This document shows positions 32,996 through 34,911 of a stretch of 34,911 nt of DNA, piece after piece. Every line of letters starts with the position of its first letter. Within the stretch, counting starts at the first letter, position 1. The translations under genes were made by a program, and so were the position numbers. Below the pieces are notes generated by a model. The model was not told the DNA's origin, did no database searches, and was given only the letters and a program-made list of their open reading frames with translations. The stretch comes from Woeseiaceae bacterium (GTDB lineage: Bacteria > Pseudomonadota > Gammaproteobacteria > Steroidobacterales > Woeseiaceae). The stretch lies in contig JAHEFD010000028.1 in the NCBI GenBank assembly GCA_024640345.1, positions 1 to 34,911 on the forward strand, given 5' to 3'.

Positions 32996-34486
32996 TCAGG
33001 TTTTCACGCTTCGTACGCGACCGACTGCATCCTGCCAACCGGCATACAGGTCCGCTCTTCGCTCGGCACTCATCGCGGGATCGAATGTTGCATCGATTTC
33101 CCAAAACGATCCAATTTCATCGGTCGACGAATAGACCCCGGATTGCAGGCCGGCAAGGTACGCTGCACCGAGAACTGTTGACTCGATATTTCGTGGTCTT
33201 TCGACCGGCAATGCCAGGATATTTGCCAGAAACCCCAGGAACCAATCGTTCGAAACCATGCCGCCATCCACGCGAATGACAGTGGGCAGTATTCCATCTT
33301 CAGCCATGGCGTCGACAAGGTCCTTCGTTTGGTAAGCCACGGCCTGCAGAGTTGCAGTCACTATTTCAGGGATACCGGTATCACGCGACAGCCCGAGAAT
33401 CGCGCCACGCGCGCCGGGATCCCAGTAGGGTGCACCCAGACCGGCAAATGCGGGAACGACATGAACATGGTCGACAACTCCGGTCGCCTCGGCCACTGCC
33501 CCGGTTTCGCCCGCCGAGGTGATGATATTCAGCTGATCGCGTAACCACTGAATAGCAGAACCGGCGACGAAAATACTTCCTTCGATTCCATACGTTACTT
33601 TCCCATCGAGACGATAGGCTACAGTCGTCAGCAAGTCATTGCGTGATACGAGGGCGGTTTCTCCTGTATTGGCAATAACGAAACAACCCGTACCGTAGGT
33701 GCTCTTGGTCATGCCAGCCTGAAACCCGGCCTGCCCGATCAACGCTGCCTGTTGATCACCGGCCACACCACAGATGGGAATCTCCACACCGAACAAGGCG
33801 GAGTCAGTCGTACCGTAATCGGCGGCACAATCCCGCACACTCGGCAGCAAGCTGCGGGGAATACCAAACAATTCGAGTAGTTCGTCGTCCCAGTCCTGAG
33901 TATGAATATTGAAAAGTAAGGTGCGCGACGCGTTGGTCGCGTCCGTCGCATGCACACGGCCTCCGGTCAGGCGCCACAGCAGGAAACAATCGACAGTGCC
34001 GAAAGCGAGGCGCCCGGAATCAGCCTGCTCGCGGGCGCCCTCTACATTCTCAAGAATCCACCTGAGCTTGGTCGCAGAGAAATACGGATCAAGCCTGAGA
34101 CCGGTTTTCAGCGCGACTAATGACTCCTTACCGGCGTCTTTAAGATCCTGGCAGTAGTCGGCCGTACGGCGATCCTGCCAGACAATCGCATGATGAACGC
34201 AAACCCCGGTCTTCCTGTCCCAAACAAGGGTTGTTTCTCGTTGATTGGTGATGCCGAGGCCGGCGATCGATATCTTGCCGGCAGCACTCAATGCCCGCCG
34301 GGTTACCTCGACTACCGAGTTCCAGATGGCCTCCGGATCATGTTCAACCCAGCCAGGCCTCGGGTACACCTGGGGAAATTCCTGCTGCGCATTGGCAATC
34401 GGCCTGGCATCACTGTCGAAGACTACCGCACGGCTGCTGCTCGTACCCTGATCAATCGCAAGTAAATATGGACGATTTTCAGACAT
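32996..34486 (-). CDS. glpK: glycerol kinase
   Basis: ATP-dependent phosphorylation of glycerol to glycerol 3-phosphate, feeding GlpD, in the cytosol. At 496 residues it has normal FGGY-kinase length. The N-terminal [17 protein letters not shown], then [25 protein letters not shown], the second FGGY domain with [16 protein letters not shown] and KSTYGTGCF, and [13 protein letters not shown] are all present. It follows the thioesterase gene by 3 bases. A G-rich Shine-Dalgarno overlaps that junction. No glpF or glpR gene is nearby. The 119 bases downstream, before the zinc-ribbon kinase start, hold a 10-bp palindrome at 32934-32943 but no clear terminator. Confidence 0.97.
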   Translation of the reverse strand: MSENRPYLLAIDQGTSSSRAVVFDSDARPIANAQQEFPQVYPRPGWVEHDPEAIWNSVVEVTRRALSAAGKISIAGLGITNQRETTLVWDRKTGVCVHHAIVWQDRRTADYCQDLKDAGKESLVALKTGLRLDPYFSATKLRWILENVEGAREQADSGRLAFGTVDCFLLWRLTGGRVHATDATNASRTLLFNIHTQDWDDELLELFGIPRSLLPSVRDCAADYGTTDSALFGVEIPICGVAGDQQAALIGQAGFQAGMTKSTYGTGCFVIANTGETALVSRNDLLTTVAYRLDGKVTYGIEGSIFVAGSAIQWLRDQLNIITSAGETGAVAEATGVVDHVHVVPAFAGLGAPYWDPGARGAILGLSRDTGIPEIVTATLQAVAYQTKDLVDAMAEDGILPTVIRVDGGMVSNDWFLGFLANILALPVERPRNIESTVLGAAYLAGLQSGVYSSTDEIGSFWEIDATFDPAMSAERRADLYAGWQDAVGRVRSVKT

Positions 34487-34489
34487 TCC

Positions 34490-34911
34490 TCATCCCCCGT
34501 GCAACAGACTGTATAGCGGTTGCTTTATCCTGATTTGCCTGCCGGCGAGTTCCGGCCAGTTTTGATCAGACTGCGCTTCAGCGAACCTGCGCATTTGACC
34601 GAGAATACGCGCGGGCCACGGGCAGACGCGGCGCGAATCGAGGTTTACATGAAGATTCATCCACTCGGCGGTCGCAGCAAGCGAATTGTTCTTCGCCTTA
34701 TACAGGCGCATGAACTGGTGAATGCGTTTTTCATCCAGACCAAGAATCTGCGAAGTAACTATGTACGAATCTCCTTCGAGTAACTCGTTCTGGTAGGTGA
34801 CATGTGACTCCACTGCGAACGTCGACCCACGTGCGGAATCCATATACTCCTCTGTTATGCCGAATTGCTCCCAAAGAGCATCTACGCCCTGATCAAAAGC
34901 GAGGATGTAAT
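34490..34911 (-). CDS. 4HBT-fold acyl-CoA thioesterase, 5' end outside the window
   Basis: Hot-dog thioesterase of the 4HBT/YbgC type, truncated by the window edge. An ATG at 34843 is internal: the frame stays open to 34911 and reads conserved sequence (ILAFDQGVDALWEQFG, then ITEEYMDSARGS), which is the usual region before the core. About 139 residues are visible, with FAVESHVTYQNELLEGD, RIHQFMRLY and LAATAEWMNLHVNLDSRRV. These resemble the betainyl-CoA thioesterase that accompanies carnitine dehydrogenase, but the assignment is by eye. It is 3 bases upstream of glpK on the same strand. Confidence 0.85.
   Translation of the reverse strand, partial: YILAFDQGVDALWEQFGITEEYMDSARGSTFAVESHVTYQNELLEGDSYIVTSQILGLDEKRIHQFMRLYKAKNNSLAATAEWMNLHVNLDSRRVCPWPARILGQMRRFAEAQSDQNWPELAGRQIRIKQPLYSLLHGG

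Overview
The window looks like chromosome of a gammaproteobacterium. The evidence is a ProB with a PUA domain, E. coli-like IlvH, GlpD and GlpK, a CpxP/Spy-CpxRA module and many Lol-type lipoproteins. This placement is inferred from protein character only; a marine Woeseia- or Chromatiales-like lineage would fit but cannot be shown here. Gene density is high, base composition looks even, and I see no insertion sequences, tRNAs, rRNAs, phage genes or CRISPR arrays.

Left part (1-14.4 kb) is mostly metabolism. A small c-type cytochrome lipoprotein lies beside a tight minus-strand operon ilvH-proB-proA-glpD. The acetolactate synthase large subunit (ilvB) diverges from ilvH. Next come a membrane diguanylate cyclase, a lipoprotein of unknown function, a GFA/CENP-V-type zinc protein with a structured leader, a lipoprotein-anchored methyltransferase-like protein, an EamA transporter, an orphan ParA ATPase, and a coupled pair of a PLP-dependent threonine/serine dehydratase and a pterin carbinolamine dehydratase.

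Centre (14.4-27.5 kb) is the remarkable region: ten minus-strand genes that read as one locus, closed by a strong Rho-independent terminator at 14424-14464. In transcription order they are: Gly/Ser-repeat lipoprotein, 414-aa lipoprotein, transmembrane Ser/Thr kinase with TPRs, FHA-like/TM/PEGA/FGE-fold protein, small acidic secreted protein, MotA/TolQ/ExbB channel protein, Hsp70-like/FHA fusion, two paralogous membrane-anchored vWA proteins, and an OmpA-type peptidoglycan-binding protein. My reading, which is inference, is an envelope-spanning, proton-motive-force-coupled machine controlled by threonine phosphorylation. The two vWA proteins take the place of MotB/ExbD, because each has a short N-terminus, an Asp at the start of a single TM helix, a coiled coil and then a vWA domain. 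The peptidoglycan-binding domain is supplied by a separate protein.

Right part (27.5-34.9 kb) carries a Spy/CpxP-like periplasmic protein divergent from cpxR-cpxA. A second kinase module follows: a soluble Ser/Thr kinase with four C-terminal zinc ribbons, overlapping or abutting a PP2C phosphatase. These could be extra writer and eraser for the central locus. The window ends with glpK and a 5'-truncated thioesterase gene. glpD and glpK therefore sit about 30 kb apart at opposite ends of the window.
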